A stretch of 64,000 bases of DNA, from NCBI GenBank assembly GCA_019925795.1, contig CM034312.1:962501-1026500 (forward strand), written 5' to 3'. Below the pieces are notes generated by a model. The model worked only from the letters and a program-made list of their open reading frames with translations, ran no database searches and was not told the DNA's origin. A program made the translations under genes and the position numbers. How positions within the stretch are numbered: position 1 is the stretch's first letter; every line of letters starts with the position of its first letter. The stretch comes from Dendrobium chrysotoxum. Its lineage: Eukaryota > Streptophyta > Magnoliopsida > Asparagales > Orchidaceae. This document shows, piece after piece, positions 11,437 to 23,520 of the stretch.

Positions 11437-12610
11437 GTGACGTGTCCTGGACATCATCTGTCTGATGTCCCTCTAGAGATCCTGTATGCATGTCATCAAC
11501 CCGTCCAACTCCTGAGTCATGTCACAAGAACTCTGGCGGTGTCTCCTCAGAACCTCTGCACTGCGGTCTAGTCGGTCGTGGATGTCGTCAGTCATTGCCC
11601 TGCGACTAGCAACTATCTCCTCTAACTGTGAAAGTGTAACTCTGGCCAGGGTAACAAAGAGGGACTTAAGCTGTCGGATGCAGGACTCTGTCTGCGGCAC
11701 ACTGCCTCCCAAAAAAGTAGCTCGGTGGTGTCCACTCCAAAATCGGCAGGCAGGCCGAGGAGCCGGTCAACGGAATAAGTAAAATCAACCTAAGACTCTG
11801 GAGAGCTCGGGTCGACGCTAGAGACCAAATCCCTTAGAAGCTCCGCCAAGTGACTGCATCTATCAGTGGTCCTAGGGTTCGGAGGTAAGGGAGCGTGGCA
11901 GCTGATCTTCGAAATGTAGTCGAACCCCTCAGGTGCTGCACAAAGAGTTACATGCAATTAATATGAAAAAAAATATTATAATAATGCATTTGAAATAAAT
12001 TAACTTATAATTAATATGTATTTGTGGAGGGGCCCGCTAAGTCGGATGGGTAACTGATTGGGATGAAGGAGGGGCCTGCAAGATCAGCTGAGTAGCTCGT
12101 AAGAAAAAATTAGAACTCTTAAGGAACCAAGTCTGACGTCGGCTGTGTGTACGACGGCCCCCAAAGAACTCTGTAAGTAAAGCGGCGCCGGTCCCTGAAG
12201 ACTCGCCTGAACAGAACAACCCGTAGGGGTCCATCGGAAAGGAAAAGTCGTCGGAAGGTTCTGGTGTACTGTACTTGGTGAAGTCAGACCTCCTCAGCTC
12301 CTGTGTACTCTCCTCAAGGTCCTTGCGAGAAAGGCGAGCATCTATAGACCGCCATGAAGGAGTGACGCGCTGAGAACTAGTCCGTCGACGAGAGGGCTGG
12401 GAAACCTCTGTGTGATGTGGCGCAGGTGCCACATCCGTAACTCTAGCTGGAGAGGGAACAATAGCTCTGGTAGTGGTACAAGCCTCAGCACCTGCCCCTG
12501 CACCAAAGAGTAAATCAAATTACCATAATTATATTAAATTAAGCACTAGCAAGAAAGAAAGGAGAGAGGGGTGGAGAAGTACCTCTGCTACCTTCAGTCT
12601 CTGGACGAGA
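10213..12610. repeat. Large inverted repeat, arms about 1.13 and 1.17 kb
   Basis: 10213-11345 and 11437-12610 are reverse complements of each other over their whole length, around a 91-bp spacer. Protein readings of both arms agree: the plus frame at 10385-10690 matches the minus frame at 12037-12432, and the plus frame at 11113-11330 matches the minus frame at 11473-11712. The arms differ by scattered substitutions and by about 48 bp present only in the right arm. The outer breakpoints are sharp (10213 and 12610), and only the left arm continues into the rest of the PMD element. A transcript through it could fold into a long hairpin. Confidence 0.9.
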
Positions 12611-13035
12611 GGTTTGGAGCTGTCTGCGCTATTTAGTAAGCATTTTTTTTCTTCTTTCAGTTCTCTCTGTTTTTTTATCATTTTGTAGCCAGTGTTTCTC
12701 TTTGAATGAAATGATTAAAATAAGTCTAGGTAATTAGCACTTAGCACATGGACAAATTATTGAGTCAATAAATCTAAGTTATCCATGAAGAGGGGTTCAT
12801 TAAGTTAAACATGAATTATGAAAAATGATGAAAATGGCTCATGAAGTGTAGTGCTTATATTATATCTCACATCATGTTGCTCTTCAAAGGATTTTATCAG
12901 CTGGCTAAAAGTCCTCATTATCAAAGACTGTAACTAGCAGCATAATCTTCAAGAAATTACTAGTGCCTTTGTCGTGATGAATTGTACTTCTGTATTCGCT
13001 TTCTGGTCATTTATTATCTTTAAACTAAGCGCAGG
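12611..13035. other. No gene recognised
   Basis: AT-rich sequence between the inverted repeat and the assembly gap. No ORF or repeat identity can be supported. Confidence 0.5.
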
Positions 13036-13535
13036 NNNNNNNNNNNNNNNNNNNNNNNNNNNNNNNNNNNNNNNNNNNNNNNNNNNNNNNNNNNNNNNNN
13101 NNNNNNNNNNNNNNNNNNNNNNNNNNNNNNNNNNNNNNNNNNNNNNNNNNNNNNNNNNNNNNNNNNNNNNNNNNNNNNNNNNNNNNNNNNNNNNNNNNNN
13201 NNNNNNNNNNNNNNNNNNNNNNNNNNNNNNNNNNNNNNNNNNNNNNNNNNNNNNNNNNNNNNNNNNNNNNNNNNNNNNNNNNNNNNNNNNNNNNNNNNNN
13301 NNNNNNNNNNNNNNNNNNNNNNNNNNNNNNNNNNNNNNNNNNNNNNNNNNNNNNNNNNNNNNNNNNNNNNNNNNNNNNNNNNNNNNNNNNNNNNNNNNNN
13401 NNNNNNNNNNNNNNNNNNNNNNNNNNNNNNNNNNNNNNNNNNNNNNNNNNNNNNNNNNNNNNNNNNNNNNNNNNNNNNNNNNNNNNNNNNNNNNNNNNNN
13501 NNNNNNNNNNNNNNNNNNNNNNNNNNNNNNNNNNN
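13036..13535. other. Assembly gap (500 N)
   Basis: Exactly 500 N, the usual placeholder for a gap of unknown size. The 5' LTR, gag and start of the next element are probably lost in or beyond it. Confidence 0.99.
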
Positions 13536-13559
13536 GGTTATGAGTTGAACAGGTCCTCA

Positions 13560-14960
13560 TTGACCAAGGAGCTTCATGAACATCTCCAGAGTTATGAAAC
13601 TTTGAAGAGCCTCTCCCTGGTCATTTGAAGTTAACCTCTGACAAGATTATGTTGAAAGGCTTCAATGACCAAGGACAGCGTGCCCTAGGGTCTATCACCC
13701 TACCCCCTGAAGTTTGGAAATTCCTTACTGAGGCGAAGTTTTCATGTGATCGAGGCCGATACTTCATACAGGGCTCTCTTTAGGAAGGCCCTGGATTCAT
13801 GAGTATGGAATGGTGCCCTCCCCTGCACCAATTATGAAGTATATGAGGAATGAAGTCGAGTACTCCATTCCCGGGGATACCCAACCCTTTTCCGTGCATG
13901 AGGTCTCTATTTACGATGATGCTGAGCATTACATACCTCGTAAGAAGAGTAAACCTCCTTCTGCCCAGTCACCAGTGACACCTGCCAGTACTGTACAGGG
14001 TCCTGTACAGCTACCTACGCGAGGTCCGTCACAGGTTAGTATTGAGGCAATCCTCCACTGCAGATCCTGTTAGATCTCCTTTCCAATTGCAGTTGGGCAC
14101 GATGTTCCCCCTAGTAGAGGTAGGGGAGAGCGAGGTAGAGGTAGAGGTAGAGGATCGACTCGCCCGCCGCGAAACTACGACACTCAAATTCCTCCTCCCT
14201 CATATCTTTAGCTTCTCCTTTGACTGTCGAGTCTGACTCCTCTGACGATGAGATGATTATTACTCCTCATCGCCCAGCTCCCTCACCAGCCCCCCGACTT
14301 CACTGATTATAGTTCACTACCTACCTTTTGTAGGTACCTGATACCCGAGGGTGGTTTAGTTATTGACAGTGGTTCAGACGAGGAAGTAGACCCCCGACGT
14401 CAGACCACTAGTCAACAATCCCTTTCCCATCAGATACGTGGAATAAGAGTTGAAGAGTCTCACCAAAGATCTTTGGTTACCCCCTCCACTAGTGATGGTG
14501 GTGCACTACAAGTTAGAGGTCGCCCTCCGCCTCCTCTGTATGAAACCTTTGTGTCACCACAAGCTAGTGAGTGTGCCTCGTTATCCCATAGTGTAGGTGC
14601 CCCACTGGGCCCTGAGAGTCAGGGTTCAGCGGAGACCGCTATGGATAACAGGGTCACAACTGCCCCTCGTTATTTTTCCCCTTTCGTGGAAGACTGTGTA
14701 GAGCGGGGTGCAGTTATCTCGACTTAGTCAGATGAACAAGCTCTACGACAGGCTCGTGTTTGGCGGACCGATATGCCTCAAACTAAGCAAGGTTAGGTTA
14801 TGTCGAGCAGAGCTCACCTAACCATGCTAACATCCAAGCGGTTTCCCACTCATACCCGGTTGTTTCTCTTACCGATAAAGAAGACCCGGGTGATGATGAG
14901 GATAGAGTACTCGATGCTCCTCAAGAATTTGAAGAGGGCATCACTTCTGCCATTGACGAA
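13560..14960 (+). pseudogene. Tat-type gypsy: protease remnant and linker
   Basis: Shifted plus-strand frames at about 13660-13930 read as the C-terminal half of a retropepsin-like protease. A GSITLPLEVW stretch comes first, then FHVIEADTSYRALF, then MVPSPAPIMKYMRNEVEY. This corresponds to the flap-side and LGRPWIH-type end of plant gypsy proteases. The catalytic D[ST]G part is not visible and may lie in the gap. A proline/serine-rich linker to RT follows, with several stops and frameshifts (open pieces at 13810-14073, 14473-14727). Confidence 0.6.
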
Positions 14961-15677
14961 TTGTGTGAGGTAAACTTAGGCATTGAATCAGATCATAGAC
15001 CTATTTTTCATAGTGTCTTGTTATCTGACTCAGAGGCTCAAGAATACATCGAACTACTCTCAGAGTTTAAAGATTGCTTTGCCTGGAACTACACCGAGAT
15101 GCCTGGTCTAAATCCAGATGTAGCAGTCCATAAACTAGCCATTAAGTCTGATGCAGTCCCTGTTAAACAAGCACCTCGTAGGATGAGGTTAGAAATAGAA
15201 CAACAGGTGATCGCTGAAACTAAGAAGCTTAAAGAGGCCGATTTCATTCGTGAAGAGAAGTACCCTACTTGGCTTGCCAATATTGTTCCAGTCCGGAAAA
15301 AGAACGAGCAGATTCGTGTCTGTATCGACTTCCGTGATTTAAACAAGGCATGTCCTAAGGACGATTTTCCTCTTCCTATCCCCGAGCTTATGGTGGATAT
15401 AGCATCATCCCATAGTATTTTCTCCTTCATGGATGGTTCATCTGGTTACAATCAGATAAAGATGGACCCCGAAGAGGAGAAGTTTACTGCGTTTCGCACA
15501 CCTATAGGTGTATTCTGCTACAAGGTGATGCCCTTTGGTCTCAAGAATGTCGGGGCCACCTATCAACGTGCTATGATTGTTATCTTCGACGAGATGATAC
15601 ACGAGCAAGTTGAATGCTATGTGGATGATCTGGTAGTCAAAAGCAAGGTCCGTGGAGATCACCTTCGAGATCTATGA
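14961..15677 (+). pseudogene. Tat-type gypsy RT, N-terminal part
   Basis: The frame covers a pre-RT segment (FAWNYTEMPGLNP), fingers and palm of reverse transcriptase (PTWLANIVPVRKKN, CIDFRDLNKACPKDDFPLP, FMDGSSGYNQIKM, MPFGLKNVGATYQR) and the catalytic YVDD at residues 220-223. RT copies element RNA into DNA in the virus-like particle. The frame stops at TGA 15675-15677, and the same frame continues downstream without any shift. The break is therefore a single nonsense codon, consistent with CpG decay of an arginine codon. Confidence 0.9.
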
Positions 15678-15707
15678 ATCGTTTTTGAACGCCTACGCAA
15701 ATATGAT

Positions 15708-18278
15708 TTGAAAATGAACCCTCTAAAATGCGCATTTGGAGTTAGTGCAGGAAAGTTCCTGGGGTTTATAGTTCGCTACCGTGGCAATGAGATTGATCCT
15801 TCCATGATCAAAGCCATAGTAGATCTAAAACCCCCTAAAAGCCTTACCCAGCTAAGGTCTTTTCAAGGAAAGCTAGCCTTCCTGCGGAGATTTATCTCCA
15901 ATTTGTCTGGTAGATGTCACCCCTTTGCTGCCCTAGTAAAGAAAGATGCCCGCTTTCACTGGGATGAGCGTTGTCAGGAGGCCTTTGAGAGTATAAAGCG
16001 CTACCTGATAAACCCCCCTGTTTTAGCTGCACCCATCCCAGGGAGGCCGTTAATTCTCTATACTACGGCCATGGATGAGTCCTTGGGTGCATTATTGGCT
16101 CAAGAGAATGAGGAAGGCAAGGAGAATGCCTTGTACTACCTCAGTAGACGGTTGATACCCGCAGAGCTGAAGTACCCGGCAATGGAAAAGCAATGTCTAG
16201 CTTTGATCTTTGCGGTACAGAAGCTCAGGCATTACATGCTTTCACACAAGGTCAACCTAATCTCTCGAGTCAACCCCTTGCAGTATCTGATGACCCGTCC
16301 GACCCTCTCAGGTCGTCTGGCACGGTGGTCTATGATCCTACTGCAGTTTGACATCACTTTCGTCCCTCAGCGGGCCGTCAAAGGACAGGCTCTAGCTGAT
16401 TTTCTTGCTGCTCACCCGATCCCTGCAGACTCCCCACTCAATGATGAGCTGCCTGATGAGCTAATCATGAGTGTGGATGAGCAGGAGTCCCCTACTTGGG
16501 AGTTTTACTTTGACGGTGCGTCATCCGTTAGGGCCTTGAGCCCGAACGAAACTCCTATAATTAGGGTAGGTCTGGGCCTCATTTTCGTATCCCCTGAAGG
16601 TCACACTCTGAGATATTCCTATAGTCTTTCAGAACCTCGTACCAATAATGAAGCTGAGTACGAAGCTCTGATTTTAGGACTAGAGTTGGCCATTCAGATG
16701 AATGTCATGCGGGTGAAAATCTTTGGAGACTCACAACTGATTATAAATCAAGTAGCAGGAGTCTACAAAGTACTTAAACTTGAGCTCTTGCCCTATCACA
16801 ATAAAGCAATAGAGCTCTTGTGTTTGATTCCTGAAGTGACCTTAGCTAAAATCCCTAGATCTGCCAATGGCAAGGCAGATGCATTAGCTAAGTTAGCAAA
16901 GGAACTGGCTGACCCAACTGGCAACCCACTGTCTATCGTTGTCCACTGCCGTCAAGCCCTATGCCCCGCAGACCTGTCTTCTCCCGATCAGACCCTCACA
17001 GTGTTCTCAGTTGAGGAAGAATCAGACTGGAGAGTACCCTTTATAGAGTATTTGAAGCATGGCAGGCTTCTAAATGATAGATCTCTTGCTGCCCAGATCA
17101 GAAAGAGAGCCCTATCATTCACTTATGTGAACGACACCTTGTACCGACGCTCTTTCGACCAAATGTGGTTGCGTTGCCTCAACAACGAAGAGGCTCGCAA
17201 GGTCATGGGCGAGATACATGAAGGTCTTTGCGGTGCTCATCAGTCCGGACCAAAAATGAAAGGCAGAATTAAACCCCTCGGTTACTATTGGCCGACTATG
17301 ATCCGTGATTGTATGGAGCACGCTAGAAAGTGCCACCAGTGCCAAATTCATGGCACGGTGATTCACCAACCCCCTAATCCGCTGCACCCTACCGTATCAT
17401 CTTGGCCATTTGAGGGCTGGGGCACGGATGTGGTGGGTCCTATCGACCCTCCTTCCTCTAAGGGTCATAGGTTCATTTTAGCTGCCACTGATTACTTCTC
17501 TAAGTGGGCAGAGGCTGTGCCACTTAAAGAAGTCAAATCAGAAGATGTGATGCGTTTCTTTCGTGATCATATTGTCTATCATTTTTGTGTCCCGCGCCGT
17601 ATCATTTCAGATAACGGCCCGTCGTTTAGAAGCACCAAAATTGCCAGATTTGCCCGCCGCCATAACATCAATTGGCGATACTCTTCAATTTACTATCCCA
17701 AGGCCAATGGTTTGGCGGAGGCATTCAACAAGACTCTCGTGCAATTAGTAAGAAAAATCTTGGTTGCAAACAAACGAGAGTGGCACGATAGACTTCCCGA
17801 AGCACTATGGGCCTACAGGACTACATACCGTACTCCTACTCAGTCTACCCCATATGCTTTGGCTTTCGGGGTCGAGGCCGTCCTCCCACTTGAGGTCGAG
17901 CTCCCCTCGCTACGTGTGGCAGTCAGCCACAATCTTTCCCATGAAGATAACGCCCGACTACGGATGGAAGAGCTTGATGGTTTAGAAGAGCTTCGCCTAC
18001 AAGCTTATCAGAACCTCAAACTATACCAGGCACGTATGGCTCGATCACATGATCGCCTTGTCCGACCCCGTACTTTCAGGGTTGGCGAGTTGGTCCTTAT
18101 TTTACGCAGACCTATCATTTCGCGCTGTCACCGAAGTGGTAAGTTCGAGCCTGTCTGGGAAGGCCCCTTTGCTGTAGAGCAAGTCTATGAAGGTGGTGCA
18201 TACCTACTCGTTGATGCCAATGGTGTTCACCCTATGCCTGTCATCAACGGGCAGTACTTGAAAAAGTACTATGCCTGA
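15708..18278 (+). pseudogene. Tat-type gypsy RT/RNase H/second RNase H/integrase
   Basis: 856 codons continue the RT frame. Residues 1-60 are the RT thumb. About 80-220 is the RT-linked RNase H. About 264-396 is a second, archaeal-type RNase H with FYFDGASS, NEAEYEAL and GDSQ acidic residues. The integrase has an HHCC zinc motif at H504, H511, C542 and C545, and a catalytic triad D574, D635, E671 with D35E spacing. The frame ends NGQYLKKYYA. The second RNase H and this terminus place it in the Tat lineage (Ogre/Retand/RIRE2 group). No stop lies inside this long part, so decay is mild, but the upstream TGA and the lost gag make it defective. Confidence 0.92.
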
Positions 18279-19136
18279 GTTCGCTCTTCGAGAGGGAGGG
18301 GGTCTCCCTACCGCCTGTAAATACTCCCCTATATATGTACCCCCCTTTGGAGGGGCTTCTTCACTTTTCGACAGTCTGTGTGGCCACGACGATTTGTCCT
18401 CTACCACACGATGTTTGTTACGAGAAGTATGAGGCTATCCTTAGGGGTGATGAGGTGAGATGATACGATTCATACACTGACATAAACTCTAGTCTCTATC
18501 ATCTCCCTTGTCTGAATTCTTCTAGGCCAGATCTTGACCCATATCAGTCCAAATACATATCCAAGTTCTATTTTCAATGGTGGAATCTTTAAATTCAATG
18601 TGTAAAATTTCTAAAAGAAAGATTAATCTGAGAAAAGTCTGCGAGCTCGAAACACGAAGTGGACTTTTTAGAGAATTTTTCCTTAGAAAGTACAGAATTT
18701 ATTTTTCCTAATGAAAGATATACCCCTGTCTTCTTTAGAAAATGAAGTAATTAGTGGTTGACTCCTCTAAGCGCTTGAAGGACGATTATAATGATTCAAA
18801 AAAAAAATGTATGCCTTCTCTCTCATCCCTTGCTTGGGATGATTTCCTATTTTGAACTAAAATCTATATCAAATTGAAATTAGATTTAGAGACGCGTATT
18901 CTCTCAATCATCTTGCAGTTTTCTATCTCATAGGTGTCTTTCGCAGGCTGATGAATCTACCTCATAATTTTCTTATTCAAGTCGTTCACTCTTATCATAG
19001 GATTGGATTTGCTTTGTGGATTTTTCTTCCTTGCACAAGAGAGTGAGTTTTTCTTCTCTTATGTTTGGAGGATAATCTCACAACTGAGAAAGTTTTCTTT
19101 TAAGGATTTGGAAAGGGAGCCAGTTACAAAATGAGA

Positions 19137-19319
19137 GATACACAAAGTGTATCAAAAGTGAAAAGATGCGCAGTGCGCCAAAAATCAAAGATACACAAAG
19201 TGTATCAAAAGTGGAAAGTTGCGTAAAATGCGCCATAAAGTCAAGGATACACAAAGTGTATCAAGTAATTAAAAGATGCGCAGTGCGCTAAATCAAGTTG
19301 AGGGGCTCAAAATGAGCCC
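19137..19319. repeat. Hairpin-studded tandem repeat, 53-56 bp unit
   Basis: GATACAC-AAA-GTGTATC hairpins lie at 19137-19153, 19190-19206 and 19246-19262. They alternate with GCGC-AGT-GCGC hairpins at 19168-19178 and 19278-19288, with a degenerate one near 19220-19234. A final GGGCTC-AAAAT-GAGCCC hairpin lies at 19303-19319. All three stems are perfect and their loops are A-rich or AGT. Confidence 0.85.
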
Positions 19320-20559
19320 AAAGTGGATAAGTAAATGGCTTCCCTTTCTTGTAAATCTCTAAGTCTCAGAAAATCCATACCCCTTGATATTCGTGACACT
19401 TGAGTTTGAAAATCATGATTTTGGATTCATCATCGTGCAAGGATGTTCTATTAGATATAAAAATATTCTCATGCAAGAAGATTGAGAGGATTCAGTTTCT
19501 CTCTCTAATTTACACCCTTTTGAATTAGATATTTATTCATAATATGTAAGGGAGAAAGCCCAGCTTAGCTTATAGGGAGCTTAAGCTGGGTTAGCAAAAT
19601 TTAAATCCCTAACCTTCTTGGGTCTAGATGGAGTCAACCCATATTGCTGAACTTTCTGAACCTTTTCTAAGGTTCAAGATGATTCAGAGGTTAATTTTTC
19701 ATTTCTAAAAAATAATCCTTTCACTCTCTAATGAAATTTTCACTCTTTAGGAAATGTGTGAATCAAACTTCTCTCAGATTGATTGGTAAGGGCTTAAACA
19801 TCTCTTAGTGGTCCCACTATTGAGTTTGTTTAAATGCTTAACATATTCTTTTAAAAATTCATGCACGAAAATATTTTGACCCCACCATCTGGTTATAGAC
19901 CATTCTTAAGGACTGATAAGAGTCTCGCATTTATTTTACCTTCCTCTTCTGAGTTCTGGTAATTTGGGAGTTTCCCCCTCTCTGTCCCCCAGTTTCACTT
20001 GGTGCTCCCAAGTGTGGTCTGGAATATCAAAACCAATTCAGACTTCCTTTGTACTGGGTCCATACCAACATATGCTAGCTAAGGATGGTAATGTTGATCC
20101 ACTATCCTAACCTAAATTTCATTCACATATCAATCGTGTTCTGATTGTGCCCCCAGTTCTATTCATGTGGCGAATATGGCCTGGGTTATCAAAGCCAATC
20201 TTACCTCCCTCTTTGTGTTCCAATCATTAGAGGATGTCTCATACTAGGAGTAACACACGGATATGATAAACGTTCCCTCTGCCGTGTGTTGTCTTCGATA
20301 GTACGAGATATACTTAGTCTATGATCGAGAACATATAAAAGAATGCATCTATAAAATAAGAGAGGGAAGCTCTCAGTAGAGCAAAACCGGTTGCCCTTGT
20401 CACAGGTGGAACCCGGTAATACTCTCTAAGAGCTCAAATTCCCCAAAGTCTTTCTTTTCTTCTCCTACGAAGCGTATGAGTGATCGCTTCAAGGATGAGT
20501 TAGCACTTGTGATTATTATGATCTTTTACAATCATGATAGTCCTTGTTAGTGGTGTGAT

Positions 20560-21420
20560 ACATCTTGCTCAAGATGTTAACATCCCACCTTCGCGAGCTC
20601 TGATTTCCTAGCAGGGAATCAACTCTCTAGTGCCTTTTAGTGACCTACTTTTTTCACCCTTGCCCTGCTCTCAGCTACTAGAGAGCAGTCCTATGGGTCT
20701 GGTAGTGTTGCTCCCGCCTCTCACAGGGTCCCCCAGGTCAGGTGAGTGTTACCGCTGTGATGTTTGACATTTATTGATGTTACTCATAAATCATTTCCCT
20801 CAATGGAAAGTGTGTCTCCTCGCCATCTTGAGTTGTTTCCCCAGTAGTGTTGCGGTACGCCTGGTTACCGGTGTTAGCATCACTGACTTGAGAGCTTTAA
20901 TTTTCTAGCAGAAAATCAACTCAGTTTCTACTTTACTCTCTCTCTCATTCGTACTCTACTCTCGGCTGCTAGGGTAGCTCTACGGATGCACTGATATTAT
21001 TCCACTTCCCACAGGGTCCCACCAGTTTGTGTGGGTACCACCACTGTGAGCTTTTCATAAATATCATTCCTATGCAATGTTACTTCCCTTAGTGGCGAGT
21101 GTGTCCCCTCGCTACTCTTGTGTACTTTCCTAGTTGTGATGCAGTACATCAAGTCTCAGATGTTAGCGTCGCTCCTTAGTGAACTTTGATTTTCTAGCAG
21201 AAAATCATTTCACTCGTCTTGTGGTGACATACGTTCCCACCGTGACCTGACCCCTGGCTGTAGAGCGGTCCCTTGGATATGTTTATGTTGCTTTCCACCT
21301 CTACAGGGTCCCACTAGCTTACGTGGGTGTACCATTGTAGTCTTATATGATTATTTCTCATTGATATAGTCCTTTTCTCTGTAGCAAGTGTGTCCTCCTC
21401 GCTACTTTAGCTACTCAGTG
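20560..21420. repeat. Degenerate tandem repeat, about 290 bp x 3
   Basis: The phrase TTTCTAGCAGAAAATCA or a close variant recurs near 20605, 20900 and 21190. Each is followed by CTCTC-rich sequence, a GGCTGCTAG-type segment, CACAGGGTCCC and AGTGTGTCCCCTCGCTA-type text. Divergence between units is considerable. Confidence 0.65.
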
Positions 21421-21689
21421 GGAATGAGATTACCCCTCTCACACTTTGTTGAGGGCGTACCTTTCCCTATGATCTCTCGAGGCATCATTCTGGTGCTTCC
21501 AGGTTTGTATGATTTTGGTTTCGCCTAGGCAGTTTCACTGGCATTTAGATACTCATGGCCACGACGACTTGTCCTCTACCACGTGGTACCCAAAACACTA
21601 GTTTGAAACTCCTTAGACGACCCTTCTCTTTTTGAAATTTTCCATTTTTTTTTAATCCTCTTCCCATCCCTACACATATGCGTGTTAGG

Positions 21690-21980
21690 GTATGGTCGAG
21701 ATGACTTTCCCCTGATCGCTCTATTGCAGGCATATGCGCCGGGTAGGCATCAGACTTTACTTGGTTGAGAGTGCCCCACAGAGCCCCTGGGAGGCATATC
21801 TCACCACCTCTTTTCCCTGATTGCTCTGCTGCAGGCATATGCGCCTAGTAGACATCAGGCTTTACTTGGTTTGGAGCACCCCGCAGAGCCCCTGTGAGGC
21901 ATAGCTCACCACACATTTACTCTGACTGTCCTGCCGCTCTGGTAGACATCAGACCTTTACCCTGATCGTCTTGCTCTGAT
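21690..21980. repeat. Degenerate repeat, about 120 bp x 2-3
   Basis: Two clear units and a partial third share TGCAGGCATATGCGCC, CATCAGACTTTACTTGG, CAGAGCCCCTG and GAGGCATA..CTCACCAC. The same GAGGCAT...CTCACCAC words recur in the 237-bp array downstream, so the two arrays probably share ancestry. Confidence 0.65.
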
Positions 21981-22005
21981 CAAGCAGACATCAGACTTTA
22001 CCCGA

Positions 22006-22780
22006 TTGAGTGGGAGCCCGACAGAGTCCCTGGGAGGCATTCCCCACCACCACTTTTACTCCGGATGTTCTGTAAAAGACTACGTAGACTCCAATTTCGT
22101 GGCTTATTTACTTTTATTGAGGTCAGGCAGAAGTATTGAGTCACCCCTATCCGCTGTTCCGAAAGGAGCAGGATGAGACGGGATCCTTTCACCTTCTATT
22201 CTGCTGTTTGAAATGATCAGTCAGGTAGTTGGTTTTACTTACCGGTTGAGAGAGCCCGACAGAGTCCCTGGGAGGCATTCCTCACCACCCCTTTACTCTG
22301 GATGTTCTGTAAAAGACTACGCAGACTCCAATTTCGTGGCTTATTTACTTTTGCTGAGGTCAAGCAGAAGTATTGAGTCACCCCTATCCGCTGTTCCGAA
22401 AGGAGCAGGAGGAGATGAGATCCTTTCACCTTCTATTCTGCTGTTTGAAATGAACAGTCAGGTAGTTGGTTTTACTTACCGGTTGAGAGAGCCCGACAGA
22501 GTCCCTGGGAGGCATTCCTCACCACCCTTTTACTCTGGATGTTCTGTAAAAGACTACGCAGACTCCAATTTCGTGGCTTATTTACTTTTGCTGAGGTCAG
22601 GCAGAAGTATTGAGTCACCCCTATCCGATGTTCCGAAAGGAGCAGGAGGAGACGGGATCCTTTCACCTTCTATTCTGCTGTTTGAAATGAACAGTCAGGT
22701 AGTTGGTTTTACTTACCGGTTGAGAGAGCCCGACAGAGTCCCTGGGAGGCATTCCTCACCACTACTTCTTCCTTGATTGT
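22006..22780. repeat. 237-bp tandem repeat, three copies plus partial
   Basis: Unit starts (TTGAGnGnGAGCCCGACAGAG-type) are at 22006, 22246, 22483 and 22720. Spacing is 240, 237 and 237 bp, and units are nearly identical. Because 237 is divisible by three, one open frame stays open through the array (22213-22776 plus, 187 residues, with 79-residue protein repeats). I see no similarity to known proteins and no start context or domain, so the ORF is most simply a by-product of the period. Confidence 0.9.
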
Positions 22781-23240
22781 TTTGCTCTGATCAAGCAGAC
22801 ATCAGACCTTACTTAGTCGAGTGAGCCTGACAGTGTCCCTGGAAGGCATACCTCACCACTCTTTCACCTTCTATCTTGTTGTTTCGATACGGTCAGATGG
22901 ATAGTCGGTCTGCTTTACTACCTTACCTTTTTGGTCTCCCCCTCACCTCTGTCCTTGCTACAGGGCAAGGTGAGGAGGGGATTTCATTTTACTCTGTCAC
23001 CTTTTTGTGACCTGTTACTACTTTGCTTTCCACTTTCTCCTCGGCTCTGCCCTTGCTGTAAGGCAAGGCCAGGAGAAGATTCCCCTTTGCTTTCTCTCAC
23101 CACTTTTGGTGCTCATTTTCTTGGGCCATTACTCTACTTCTTTCATCACATTCGGTCAACGCCAACACGAGCGGTTCACTAGTTTGTTCGCCACTCCTGT
23201 TGGGGGTCCGTTTGTTGACCCTGTTTCTCCCTAGACCTAG
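22781..23240. other. No gene; LTR-like sequence
   Basis: One more degenerate unit related to the 237-bp array (to about 22860) is followed by two similar segments around 22930-22980 and 23030-23080 (CCTTGCT.CAGGGCAAGG, small inverted repeats). Confidence 0.5.
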
Positions 23241-23520
23241 GTCAAAGGGTTGACCTGGTCAAATTTGACCAGGCTAGACCCTGGAACCCAACCCAGTGGG
23301 TCCAGGGAGTCAAGCCAGGTCTGCTGAGCCCAGACCCAGGCCCTGGGTCAACCTGGTTGACCGGGTCAACCCAGGTTGACCCAATAGGCCTTAAATGGGT
23401 CTAAATCAAATCCTAACTTATTCAAGGTCCTTCACTGGCTCAACCCAAGCCTCCCTTGACCTAATTGACTAGGTTGACCAAGTCAAGCCTTGACTTGGTC
23501 AACCCAAGTCTAGGAGAGCC
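23240..23520. repeat. Dense GGTTGACC/GGTCAA inverted and direct repeats
   Basis: About 280 bp is built from short words such as GGTTGACC, GGTCAACC, CCAGGTTGACC and CCCAGACCCAGG in both orientations, so many alternative hairpins are possible. It lies 140 bp upstream of a TATA box. Confidence 0.7.

Noticed and set aside
12949..13560. Long ORFs across the N gap
   Set aside because: Open only because N codons were not counted as stops.
22213..22776. 187-codon ORF with three protein repeats
   Set aside because: It arises because the 237-bp repeat is divisible by three. No domain, no start context, and it lies in LTR-like DNA.
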